Source of the DNA: Variovorax paradoxus
GTDB lineage: Bacteria; Pseudomonadota; Gammaproteobacteria; Burkholderiales; Burkholderiaceae_C
Direction of reading: 5' to 3'
DNA length: 64,000 nt
Assembly (NCBI RefSeq): GCF_030815975.1
Contig: NZ_JAUSXL010000002.1
Location: forward strand, 1,240,001-1,304,000
The translations under genes were made by a program, and so were the position numbers. This document shows positions 30,835-39,345 of this stretch, piece after piece. The notes beneath the pieces were generated by a model that saw only the letters and a program-made list of their open reading frames with translations, was not told the origin of the DNA and did not search any database. The number at the start of each line of letters is the position of its first letter. Positions within the stretch are counted from its first letter, which is position 1.

Positions 30835-31692
30835 ATGACGACCACTACGCCCGCTTACATCCTGACCCTCTCCTGCCCCGACCGGACGGGCATCGTGCAT
30901 GCCGTTTCGGGCTTTCTGCTCGAACGCGGCGGCAACATCGAGGAAGCCGCCCAGTACAACGACCACGACACGGGCCTGTTCTTCATGCGCGTGCGCTTCG
31001 CCTGCGGCGACCACACCGAGGCGGCCCTGCGCGAACAGCTCGCCACCTTCGCGGCCGGTTTCGGCATGAGCCTGCAATTGCATGCCGCGGCCGAGCCCAT
31101 GAAGACCGTGATCCTGGTCAGCAAGGAAGGCCACTGCCTGAACGACCTGCTGTTCCGCTGGAAGAGCGGGCTGCTCGCCATCGACGTGCGCGCGATCATC
31201 TCGAACCACCGCGACTTCTACCAGCTGGCCGCCAGCTACAACGTGCCCTTCCATCACATTCCCGTGACGGCCGCCACCAAGGCGCAGGGCGAAGCCAGGC
31301 AGCTGGAAATCATCGAGGCCGAAGGCGCCGAGCTCGTGGTGCTCGCGCGCTACATGCAGATCTTGAGCAACGGCCTGTGCAAGAGCCTGGCGGGCAGGGC
31401 CATCAACATCCATCACTCGTTCCTGCCGAGCTTCAAGGGCGCCAAGCCCTACTACCAGGCGCACGACCGCGGTGTGAAGCTGATCGGCGCCACCGCCCAC
31501 TACGTGACGGCCGACCTCGACGAAGGCCCGATCATCGAGCAGGACGTGGCGCGCGCCGACCACACCGACACGGTCGAAGACCTCACGGCCCGCGGCCGCG
31601 ACACCGAGAGCCAGGTGCTGGCCCGAGCGGTGAAGTGGCACAGCGAGCACCGCGTGCTGTTGAACGGGCATCGCACGGTCGTCTTTCGATAG
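30835..31692 (+). CDS. purU: formyltetrahydrofolate deformylase
   Basis: A 285-residue enzyme that hydrolyses 10-formyl-tetrahydrofolate to formate and tetrahydrofolate, balancing one-carbon pools. The N-terminal ACT domain (about residues 5-85, YILTLSCPDRTGIVHAVSGFL) is followed by a formyltransferase-like domain with SNHRDFYQLA, the catalytic Asn-His-Asp set in INIHHSFLPSFKGAKPY and TADLDEGPIIEQD. The start is taken at ATG 30835 (MTTTTPAYILT); a GTG three codons earlier is also in frame. It is divergent from the aminotransferase gene. Confidence 0.93.
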   Translation: MTTTTPAYILTLSCPDRTGIVHAVSGFLLERGGNIEEAAQYNDHDTGLFFMRVRFACGDHTEAALREQLATFAAGFGMSLQLHAAAEPMKTVILVSKEGHCLNDLLFRWKSGLLAIDVRAIISNHRDFYQLAASYNVPFHHIPVTAATKAQGEARQLEIIEAEGAELVVLARYMQILSNGLCKSLAGRAINIHHSFLPSFKGAKPYYQAHDRGVKLIGATAHYVTADLDEGPIIEQDVARADHTDTVEDLTARGRDTESQVLARAVKWHSEHRVLLNGHRTVVFR

Positions 31693-31720
31693 CGCGGAGC
31701 CCGTTCAGGAATACCGCGGA

Positions 31721-32095
31721 TCAGTTGCGGTTCGGATTGTCCGGACGGCGGTCGTAGCGGTTCGGCACGCCGTCGCGATCGCGGTCCCACTCGCCGCGGC
31801 GGTATTCCCAGCGGCCGTCGCGCTCGCGCCATTCCGGCGGACGGTAGGCATAGCCCCGGCGGGCGCGCACATACATGCCCCTGACCCACACATGTTGTCC
31901 ACCACGCCATTCATAGTGCCCCGGGGCCCACACGTAGCCGCGGCGCGGCGGCGGAGGGCGCTCGAAGCGGGGCGGCGGCGGCGGCACGTCGACGAATACC
32001 CCAGGCTGCGCCTGGGCGGCGGTCGGCACCATCAGTGCGCCTCCCATCGAGAGCAGCGAGGCAGCGATGGAAAGGGTGATTGCGAGTTTTTTCAT
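31721..32095 (-). CDS. exported YXWGXW-type repeat protein, Arg/Pro rich
   Basis: A 124-residue secreted or periplasmic protein. The signal peptide is residues 1-29, ending TAAQAQ. The mature part is very rich in Pro, Arg, Tyr and Trp: PPPPPRFERPPPP, then repeats of the type GYVWAPGHYEWRGGQHVWVRG and WEYRRGEWDRDRDGVPNRYD. The repeated Y-x-W-x-x-G pattern is that of the YXWGXW repeat family, common in betaproteobacteria with no known function. The ending D-x-D-x-D-G-x-P-x-x-x-D resembles a thrombospondin-type calcium-binding motif. GAGGGG precedes the ATG. It converges with purU. Confidence 0.85.
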   Translation of the reverse strand: MKKLAITLSIAASLLSMGGALMVPTAAQAQPGVFVDVPPPPPRFERPPPPRRGYVWAPGHYEWRGGQHVWVRGMYVRARRGYAYRPPEWRERDGRWEYRRGEWDRDRDGVPNRYDRRPDNPNRN

Positions 32096-32226
32096 GGGTG
32101 TCCCCTCATGAGTGGTTGGAGCCTTCATGCTGACCAAGCCATGTGAAGCGCCTGTAAGCACTCGACGGGACATTGTGTAGAGGTGTATCGCCAAAGCAGC
32201 GCCCTTGTTGGCGCTCACTCCTGCGA

Positions 32227-33564
32227 TTACTCCTGCAGTTCGCGAAGATCGATGGCCGCAGCCATGGCGGCATAGCCCGCCTTGTTGGGATGCAGGTGGT
32301 CGCCGTTGTCGTAGAGGGGATTGAACGTCGTCGGGTCGGCCGGGTTGCGCAGCACGGCGTCGAAATCGATCACGCCGTCCACGTCCTGGCGGCTGCGGAT
32401 CCAGCGGTTGACCTCGCCGCGCATGGCCTCGGTCGCCTCCGTCCAGTAGGGCGTGTTCCTGAACGGCGGCACGGTGCCGATCAGCACCTTCACGCCCTTG
32501 GCGCGGGCTTGCTTGATCAACTGCTGCAGGCCCTCGGTGATGCGCTCCGCCGTTGCGACCTCGTGCTCCGGCGTCGGCCGACCCGGCAGCACGAACACGC
32601 TGCGGCCGATGTCGTTGGTACCCAGCAGCACCATCACGTGCGTGACGCCGCTCTGCCCGAGCGCATCGCGCGCAAAACGAGAGAGGCCGTTGGGCCCGAT
32701 GCCGTCAACCAGCAAGCGGTTGCCGCCGATGCCCATGTTGAGCACCGAGACCGCCTGCGCCGCCGAAGGGCTGTTGCGCAGGCGCGTTGCGAGCAATTCG
32801 GGATACGACCCGTCGCCGGCCTCGCCGCCGCCCGCGGTGATCGAGTCGCCGAAGGCCACCACCGTGCGCACGGGCTGCGTGGTCATCACGTCCAGGCCCG
32901 TCACGATGTGGTTCAGCGGCAAGGGCGCGGCATCCTGCAGCCTGGGCGTTGCGACGGCATTGCCGCCGGCCACCCAGCTGGTGTCGGGCGACCGCAGGTG
33001 AATCGTCGCGAAGGGCACGGGGCGGTCGAAGAAGGCACTCACCGCCACCGCCTGTCCGGCCTGGACCTTCAGGTCGGCACCGTCGCTCCAGGCTTCGGCG
33101 CCCGGCGCCACAACCGTGCTGCCGCGCCCGCCGAAGCGCAGCTTGCGCAGCGTGGCTGGCGACACCGCGCCGCCACCGGTGCCGTGCCCCACGCTGGCTT
33201 CGGCGATGTGCAGGGGCGTCTTGCCGAATCGATTCGAAAAGCGGATGCGCACACGCTCGCCGCTCAATGCAGGCTCGAACTGCTGCCGCAGTGTCTGCCC
33301 GCGGAACGCATCACCGCCGGGCCGGGGTGCCGCAGCCGTGAGAAATGGATTCGCACTGAGCTCGCGGAAATCCACCGGCGCAGCCGCCCAGCCGGCCACC
33401 CAGTGCGCCTCGACGGGCTGCCTCGGCTGCTGCTGCGCATCGGCAGCGGGTTGAACGGCCTGCACGGCCACTGCAACGACGAGCAGCAGGCAGCCGACCG
33501 CGGCCATCCAATTCCGCAGCGCACCTTGGCGAAGAGCAGAGAGCCAATGCGAATCCAGTTTCAT
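32227..33564 (-). CDS. SGNH/GDSL-family esterase, exported
   Basis: A 445-residue hydrolase. A hydrophobic N-terminal segment (about residues 18-38) works as a signal or anchor. The first 180 residues are a beta-rich accessory domain (HWVAGWAAAPVDF to FDRPVPFATIH). The SGNH catalytic domain starts at about 195, with the nucleophile block VVAFGDSITAGGG, the Gly of block II, GTNDIG (block III) and the C-terminal DHLHPN holding the Asp and His. This two-part architecture is typical of secreted lipase/acylhydrolase-like enzymes acting on acetylated sugars or esters; the substrate is unknown. The ATG at 33564 (MKLDSHW) is used; a TTG two codons earlier is in frame. Confidence 0.88.
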   Translation of the reverse strand: MKLDSHWLSALRQGALRNWMAAVGCLLLVVAVAVQAVQPAADAQQQPRQPVEAHWVAGWAAAPVDFRELSANPFLTAAAPRPGGDAFRGQTLRQQFEPALSGERVRIRFSNRFGKTPLHIAEASVGHGTGGGAVSPATLRKLRFGGRGSTVVAPGAEAWSDGADLKVQAGQAVAVSAFFDRPVPFATIHLRSPDTSWVAGGNAVATPRLQDAAPLPLNHIVTGLDVMTTQPVRTVVAFGDSITAGGGEAGDGSYPELLATRLRNSPSAAQAVSVLNMGIGGNRLLVDGIGPNGLSRFARDALGQSGVTHVMVLLGTNDIGRSVFVLPGRPTPEHEVATAERITEGLQQLIKQARAKGVKVLIGTVPPFRNTPYWTEATEAMRGEVNRWIRSRQDVDGVIDFDAVLRNPADPTTFNPLYDNGDHLHPNKAGYAAMAAAIDLRELQE

Positions 33565-33627
33565 GCGCAAAGCGACTCAGTTTACGGAGCCCCCTTGCCA
33601 TCGCATGTGACAAGGTCCAGTGCATGG

Positions 33628-36600
33628 TTACCAAGTGTCTACATAGGGCGAAGCCGCCTGCGTGGAACGTCCCGCGGATGCGAGCCCGCGCACCAGCCAG
33701 GTGCGGGTTTCGGCGGGATCGATCACCGCATCGATCTCGAGCGTCTGCGCCATGTGGATCGCCTCGCCGTTGGTGTACTGCTGCGCCACCAGCTTCTTGA
33801 ACAGCGCGTCGCGCTCCGCGCCTTCGGGCACCGCGGCCAGCTCCTTGCGGTAGCCCAGGCGCACCGCGCCTTCGAGCCCCATCGCGCCGAATTCGCCGGT
33901 CGGCCAGGCCACCGTGAACACCGGCGCATCGAAGCCGCCGGCCGTCATGGCCTGCGCGCCGAGGCCGTAGCCCTTGCGCAGCACCACCGCGAAGAAGGGC
34001 ACGCGCAGGTGCGAGGCCACCATGAACATGCGGCACACATGGCGGACCTGCGCCTGCGCCTCGATCTCGGGACCGACCATGAAGCCGGGCGTGTCGCACA
34101 GCGAGACGATCGGCAGCCCGTGCGCATTGCACAGCTGCATGAAGCGCGCCGACTTGTCGGCCGCCTCCACGTCGATGGCGCCGCCCAGGTGGTGCGGGTT
34201 GTTCGCCATCAGCCCCACCGGTTTGCCCTCGATGCGCGCCAGCGCGGTGACGATGCCCGCGCCGAAGCCGGCGCGCAGTTCGAGCAGCGAGTCGGTGTCG
34301 GCCACGCCGCGCATCGCGGCACGCACGTCGTACACGCGCAGCCGGTTCTCGGGCACCACGTGGCGCAGCGCGCGCGGATCGGCGCATTGCCAGTCGGAAA
34401 CCGGCCCCTGGAAATACGAAAGGTATTGCTTCGCGGCAGCCACTGCCGCCGCTTCGTCTTCCACCAGGATGTCGATCACGCCGTTGCGCGACTGCACGCT
34501 GCTCGGCCCGATCTGCTCGGGCGCGAAGCTGCCGAGGCCGCCGCCCTCGATCATCGCGGGACCGCTCATGCCGATGTTGCTGCCGCGCGTGGCAATGATC
34601 ACGTCGGCGCAGCCCAGCAGCGCGGCATTGCCCGCGAAGCAGCGGCCATGCACGATGCCCACCACCGGCACCTTGCCCGACAGCGCCGCGAACTGGCTGA
34701 AGGTGTGGTTGTTGAGGCCCGCGACGATCGGCATGTCGGTATCGCCCGGCCGCCCGCCGCCGCCTTCGGCGAACAGCACCACCGGCAGCTTCAGCTGGTG
34801 CGCCACCGCCAGCAGCCGATCGGTCTTGTGGTGGTTGCGCATGCCCTGCGTGCCGGCCAGCACCGTGTAGTCGTAGGCCAGGACGGCGCAGCGCGATGCC
34901 TCGGGTTCGAACTGCTTCGCGTTGATGCTGCCCAGGCCCGTCACCATGCCGTCGGCCGGCGTGTTGGCGATCAGGTCTTCGAGCGTGCGGCGGCGCGTCT
35001 GCGCGGCGATGGCGAGCGCGCCGTATTCGATGAAGTTGCCGGGGTCGGAGGCGGTGTCGCACAGGTCGGCGATGTTCTCGCGCGCGGTGCGTCCGCCCTG
35101 CGCATGCCGCTTGTCGACGGCCAACTTGCGGTTGGCGTCCAGGGTCGGCGCATGGCGGTCGATCACCTTCTGCAGATCGGGGCGGATCGCGTCGAGGTCG
35201 TGGTCGGTGCGCGCCTCGGCTTCCACCGCCTGCGCATCGACCGCTTCCAGCCGCACCAGCGACTGGCCTTCGACGAGGTAGTCGCCAGGCTCGGCCAGCA
35301 GCGCGACCACGCGGCCGGCGACGGGCGCATGCAGCAGGTGTTCCATCTTCATGGCTTCGAGCACGCCGAGCTGTGCGCCGGCAGGGAGCACATCGCCCAC
35401 CGCCACTTCGAACTGCACCAGCTTCGCGGGCATCGGGGCCTTGATCGTCAGGTTGTCCGCATCGTCTTCGATTGCCGCTGCCTGCGCATCGGCAGGTGCG
35501 ATCTTCTTCGCATGCCTTTCAAGCGATGCCGCGGCGGCCAGCAGGTCGCCCAGATGAGCCTCGACGAAGCGCGTGTGCACCGCCTGCGTCGCGAACTCGG
35601 GCCGCGTGGCAATGGCGCGCAGCAATGCAAGGTTGGTCGCGATGCCGTCGATGTGGCATTCGTCGAGCGCGCGCAGCGAGCGCCGCAGCGTATCGGCAAA
35701 GTGCGGCGACGGCGAATGCACGATCAGCTTGGCAAGCAGCGTGTCGTAGTGCGGCGATGGCGCCAGGCCCGCGTAGCCGTGCGTATCCACACGCACACCC
35801 GGCCCGCTCGGCAGGTCGAAGCGCGCAAGCGTGCCGCCCGAGGGCCGCGCATTGCCATGGGCATCGAGCGTCTCCGCGTTGATGCGCCATTGCACCGCGA
35901 ACCCGCGCTGCACCGCCGTGCGATCGGCTTCCACGCCGAGTGTCTTCAAGGGCTGGCCGGCGGCCACCGCCATCTGCAGCTGCACAAGATCCAGGCCGGT
36001 CACCGCCTCCGTCACCGTGTGCTCGACCTGCAGCCGCGGGTTCGCCTCGATGAAGACGAAGGGGAGCGTGGCCGATTCGGCATCGACGAGAAATTCGAAG
36101 GTGCCCAGGCTGCGATAGCCCGCGGCCTTGGCCATGCGGAGCGCGGCCTGCGTGATGGCGGCCCGCAGCACATCGGACAGCGAAGGGCTGGGTGCGATCT
36201 CCACCAGCTTCTGGAAGCGCCGCTGCAAGGTGCATTCGCGCTCGCCGAGGCTGGCCACGGCCTGGCCATCGCCGAGCACCTGAATCTCGATGTGGCGCGC
36301 ATTGCGCATCAGGCGCTCGACATACACGCCTTCGACGCCGAAGGCCGCCTTGGCCTCGGACATGCAGCGCGCATGCGCTTCGGGCAGCTCGTCCGCATTC
36401 AGCACCGCGCGCATGCCGCGCCCGCCGCCCCCGCCAATGGCCTTGATCATCACGCCTGCAGCACCCTGCGCCTGCTGTTCGGCGAAGAAGGCCTGCGCCT
36501 GCGCGAGCGTCACCGCGCCGGCGCTGCCGGGCATCACCGGCACCTCGCATTGCGTGGCCAGCGCACGTGCGCGCGCCTTGTCGCCGAACAGCGCGAGCTG

Positions 36601-36921
36601 CTCGGGCGCAGGGCCGATGAAGACCAGCCCCGCGTCCGCGCAAGCCTGTGCGAAGTCCGCGCGTTCGCTCAGAAAGCCGTAGCCGGGATGCACCGCATCG
36701 CAGCCCTGGGCCTTCGCCACGCCGATCAGTGCGGCAACGTCGAGGTAGGCCGAGGGCCCGGCCGCATCGAGCGCGACGGCCGCGTCGGCCAGCTGCACAT
36801 GCAACGCCGACGCATCGTCGCGCGCATGTACCGCCACGCTGGCAATGCCCAGGTCGCGCAGCGCGCGCACCAGCCGCACCGCAATCTCGCCGCGGTTGGC
36901 AATCAGGACTTTGGAGAACAA
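33628..36921 (-). CDS. single-chain acyl-CoA carboxylase (biotin carboxylase, BCCP and carboxyltransferase fused)
   Basis: A 1097-residue enzyme carrying all three parts of a biotin-dependent carboxylase. Residues 1-450 are biotin carboxylase: KVLIANRGEIAVR, IKAIGGGGGRGMR (ATP grasp) and FIEANPRLQVEHTVTE. The biotin carrier domain has EAMKMEH with biotinyl Lys 525. Residues about 600-1090 are a carboxyltransferase with both oxyanion regions (GRCFAGNAALLGCAD and SLCDTPGFMVGPEIE). Most bacterial enzymes split these over two or more subunits; single-chain forms are known for long-chain and promiscuous acyl-CoA carboxylases. The start is a TTG at 36921, supported by AAAGG seven bases upstream and by the KVLIANRGEIA alignment. 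The acyl-CoA ligase gene ends 11 bp upstream, so the pair probably activates and then carboxylates one organic acid. Confidence 0.9.
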   Translation of the reverse strand: MFSKVLIANRGEIAVRLVRALRDLGIASVAVHARDDASALHVQLADAAVALDAAGPSAYLDVAALIGVAKAQGCDAVHPGYGFLSERADFAQACADAGLVFIGPAPEQLALFGDKARARALATQCEVPVMPGSAGAVTLAQAQAFFAEQQAQGAAGVMIKAIGGGGGRGMRAVLNADELPEAHARCMSEAKAAFGVEGVYVERLMRNARHIEIQVLGDGQAVASLGERECTLQRRFQKLVEIAPSPSLSDVLRAAITQAALRMAKAAGYRSLGTFEFLVDAESATLPFVFIEANPRLQVEHTVTEAVTGLDLVQLQMAVAAGQPLKTLGVEADRTAVQRGFAVQWRINAETLDAHGNARPSGGTLARFDLPSGPGVRVDTHGYAGLAPSPHYDTLLAKLIVHSPSPHFADTLRRSLRALDECHIDGIATNLALLRAIATRPEFATQAVHTRFVEAHLGDLLAAAASLERHAKKIAPADAQAAAIEDDADNLTIKAPMPAKLVQFEVAVGDVLPAGAQLGVLEAMKMEHLLHAPVAGRVVALLAEPGDYLVEGQSLVRLEAVDAQAVEAEARTDHDLDAIRPDLQKVIDRHAPTLDANRKLAVDKRHAQGGRTARENIADLCDTASDPGNFIEYGALAIAAQTRRRTLEDLIANTPADGMVTGLGSINAKQFEPEASRCAVLAYDYTVLAGTQGMRNHHKTDRLLAVAHQLKLPVVLFAEGGGGRPGDTDMPIVAGLNNHTFSQFAALSGKVPVVGIVHGRCFAGNAALLGCADVIIATRGSNIGMSGPAMIEGGGLGSFAPEQIGPSSVQSRNGVIDILVEDEAAAVAAAKQYLSYFQGPVSDWQCADPRALRHVVPENRLRVYDVRAAMRGVADTDSLLELRAGFGAGIVTALARIEGKPVGLMANNPHHLGGAIDVEAADKSARFMQLCNAHGLPIVSLCDTPGFMVGPEIEAQAQVRHVCRMFMVASHLRVPFFAVVLRKGYGLGAQAMTAGGFDAPVFTVAWPTGEFGAMGLEGAVRLGYRKELAAVPEGAERDALFKKLVAQQYTNGEAIHMAQTLEIDAVIDPAETRTWLVRGLASAGRSTQAASPYVDTW

Positions 36922-36932
36922 GAGGGAACCTT

Positions 36933-38546
36933 TCAGGCTTTGTCTTTCAGCAGGCGCCGCAGCACCTTGCCGGCGCCGGTGGTCGGCAGCGCATCGATGA
37001 AGCTCACGGCGCGCGGCGCCTTGTAGCTGGCCATGTTGTCGCGTGACCAGGCGATGAGCGCATCGGCCTCGAGCACCGCGCCGGGCCTGCGCACGATGAA
37101 GGCCCTGACCACCTCGCCCTTCTCGGCATCGGGCTGCGCAATGACCGCGGCCTGGGCCACCGCGGGATGCTTGATGAGGATGGTCTCGACCTCTTCGGGG
37201 AACACGCTGTAGCCCGAGACCTTGATCATCTCCTTGAAGCGGCCGATGAAGGTGAGATAGCCGTCTGCATCGAGCTTGCCCATGTCGCCGGTGTGCACCC
37301 ATCCATTGCGCAGCGTGGCCGCCGTGGCTTCGGGCTTGTTCCAGTAGCCCTTGAAGGTGCCGGGGCTGGCCAGCACGATCTCGCCGACCTCGCCCGCAGG
37401 CAGGTCGGCTTGCGTGTCGGGGTCGACGATGCGGATGCTCACGCCCGGCACCGCAACGCCCTGCGTCCCCCAGCGCGGCGCATGGTGCGGCGTGTAGGTG
37501 TCGCAGGTGTGGGTTTCGCTGAGCCCGTACGCGGCTTCGAACGACGTGCAATGGGGCGCGTGCGTGCGCCATTGCGCGGCCAGCGGCTCGGTGAAGGTGA
37601 TGCCGAAGCTCGTGACCGGATTGCGCCGCAGGCTCGAGAGGTCGAAGCCCGCGATGTCGGATACCTGCATGCAGGCCACGTTCATCGGCGCGATGCTGTA
37701 CCACCAGCTCACCCGGTAGCGCGCGATGGCCCGCAGCACCGCGCGCGGATCGAAGCGATGCAGCAGCACCGAGGCGGCGCCCGTGAGCACCGGCACGTTC
37801 ACGCCCATCAGCATGCCGGCAATGTGATAGAGCGGTGCGATCGAAAGCAGCACGTCGTCGCCGGCCACGCCGTTGCAGTCGGCTGCCGCGCGGGTCTTGA
37901 AGAGCGCATTGCCGTAGCTCAGCATCGCGCCCTTGGGCAGCCCGGTGGTGCCGGAGGTGTAGGTCATGAGCGCCACGTCGTCGAGGTCGATGGCCACCGG
38001 CTGCGGCGTGGCATCACCCTGCATCACTGCCAGGAAGTCTTCGCATCCCGCGGGCACGCTGCGCGGGGCGTTGCGCTCGGCGAGCAGTTCGGCGGGCAGG
38101 TCGAGCACGGGCTCTTCGGGCAACAGATCGGCGTAGTGCACCACGAACACGTGCGAGAGTGCGCTCTGCGGCTGCACCTTGCGCACCACCGGCAGCAGCG
38201 GCGCGGCGGCGACGATCGCGCGCGCCTTCAGGTCGTTGACCTGGTAGGCCAGTTCATGCTCCTTGTTGAGCGGACTGCTCGGGCAGACGATGGCGCCGAT
38301 CTTCTGGATGCCGAAATGCGCGACCAGGTACTGCGGGCAGTTGTTGAGGAACAGCACCACCGGCTCGCCCTTCTTCACGCCCAGGGCCTGCAGCCGCGCC
38401 GCGAAGGCGTCGCTTGCGCGGTCGAGCTGCGCCCAGCTCATGGCGTGGCCGTACCAGATGCAGGCCGCGCGGTCGCCGCGCTCGCGCGCATGGGTGCGCA
38501 GGTACTCGTGCAGGGGCTCGAGCGGACGGTCGGGCAATGTCTCCAT
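36933..38546 (-). CDS. AMP-forming acyl-CoA synthetase
   Basis: A 537-residue member of the ANL superfamily that joins a carboxylic acid to CoA using ATP. The P-loop TSGTTGLPKG is at residues 197-206; an A5-like YGLSETHT, the A7/A8 region HTGDMGKLDADGYLTFIGRFKEMIKVSGYSVFP and the catalytic C-terminal Lys in GAGKVLRR are all present. The sequence is closest in style to medium-chain or aromatic acyl-CoA ligases; the substrate is not predictable. It is the first gene of a two-gene unit with the fused carboxylase, and is divergent from a TetR gene 86 bp away that probably represses both. Confidence 0.9.
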   Translation of the reverse strand: METLPDRPLEPLHEYLRTHARERGDRAACIWYGHAMSWAQLDRASDAFAARLQALGVKKGEPVVLFLNNCPQYLVAHFGIQKIGAIVCPSSPLNKEHELAYQVNDLKARAIVAAAPLLPVVRKVQPQSALSHVFVVHYADLLPEEPVLDLPAELLAERNAPRSVPAGCEDFLAVMQGDATPQPVAIDLDDVALMTYTSGTTGLPKGAMLSYGNALFKTRAAADCNGVAGDDVLLSIAPLYHIAGMLMGVNVPVLTGAASVLLHRFDPRAVLRAIARYRVSWWYSIAPMNVACMQVSDIAGFDLSSLRRNPVTSFGITFTEPLAAQWRTHAPHCTSFEAAYGLSETHTCDTYTPHHAPRWGTQGVAVPGVSIRIVDPDTQADLPAGEVGEIVLASPGTFKGYWNKPEATAATLRNGWVHTGDMGKLDADGYLTFIGRFKEMIKVSGYSVFPEEVETILIKHPAVAQAAVIAQPDAEKGEVVRAFIVRRPGAVLEADALIAWSRDNMASYKAPRAVSFIDALPTTGAGKVLRRLLKDKA

Positions 38547-38610
38547 GGCGTCACTTTCTCAGGGTTATCGATAGCCGGCTGCAGGAGCCAAGCGCTTGCC
38601 AATGAGTGCA

Positions 38611-38639
38611 TGGTGCACCAACAATCCTACCCATGGGTA
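38611..38639. promoter_or_regulatory. two adjacent palindromes in the ligase-TetR divergent promoter
   Basis: TGGTGCACCA (38611-38620) is a perfect 10-bp palindrome and TACCCATGGGTA (38628-38639) a perfect 12-bp palindrome that includes the proposed TetR start codon. Either may be the operator through which the TetR protein controls itself and the ligase-carboxylase genes. Confidence 0.45.
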
Positions 38640-39319
38640 TAACTTCCGCGACACGGCACAAACCCTCTGGCAACGCCGCCGCCACTGCACAGCCGCACCT
38701 GCCCCAGGGCACGGGGCGCCAGCGCGCGGCCACGCAGGGCACCGACCTTCAGCGCGAGCGCATCCTGCAGGCGGCGGCGCAGCTCTTTGCGGCGCAGGGC
38801 TATGCCAACACCACCATGGCGCAGATCGTCCGCGCGCTGGGCGTGACCAAGCCGTTCGTCTACTACTACTTCCGCGACAAGCAGGAGATCTTCGAGACGC
38901 TTTCGTGGCGCCCCGCGGTCGATTGCTTCACGGCCCTCGATTTCGCGGCCGGCGATCCGCGCCGCGCGAGCGAGAAGGTGCTCGAAGGCATCGAACGCCT
39001 GATCCGCGCCACCATTGCGCACCACCCCTGCGCCTTCTTCCCCTACCGCGAGCCGCAGGTGTACCGGAGCGAATACATCGCGGCGCAGAAGAAGCTCGCG
39101 CACCACTTCTACGACCTGCTCTGCCCGCTGCTCGAAGAAGCGCGCCGCGATGGCGACCTGGACTTCACCGAAACCAAGATCACCGCGCTGGCGGCCTGCA
39201 GCCTGCCCGGTTTTCTCTACAGCTGGTACCGGCCGAACGGACGCCTCTCGCCCGACGAGGTGGTGGCCGAACTCACGAAGCTGGCGAGCCGGGTGATCGG
39301 CCTGCGCACCCAAGACTGA
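38633..39319 (+). CDS. TetR-family regulator
   Basis: A 228-residue TetR-type regulator. After a basic, disordered N-terminal stretch of about 35 residues, the helix-turn-helix domain spans about residues 38-88 (ILQAAAQLFAAQGYANTTMAQIVRALGVTKPFVYYYFRDKQEIFE). The rest is an all-helical ligand-binding domain. The start is uncertain: ATG 38633 or a GTG at 38606 in the same frame. It is divergent from the acyl-CoA ligase gene and 26 bp ahead of the ABC binding-protein gene, so it probably controls uptake and activation of one compound; the ligand may be the CoA ester. Confidence 0.9.
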   Translation: MGITSATRHKPSGNAAATAQPHLPQGTGRQRAATQGTDLQRERILQAAAQLFAAQGYANTTMAQIVRALGVTKPFVYYYFRDKQEIFETLSWRPAVDCFTALDFAAGDPRRASEKVLEGIERLIRATIAHHPCAFFPYREPQVYRSEYIAAQKKLAHHFYDLLCPLLEEARRDGDLDFTETKITALAACSLPGFLYSWYRPNGRLSPDEVVAELTKLASRVIGLRTQD

Positions 39320-39345
39320 CCACAAACCCGAGAGAGACAAGAACA

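Noticed and set aside
32173..37026. A 1617-codon open frame on the plus strand, and similar long frames opposite most genes
   Set aside because: They lie opposite genes with clear families, are rich in Arg, His and Ala, and arise from third-position GC bias in high-GC DNA.
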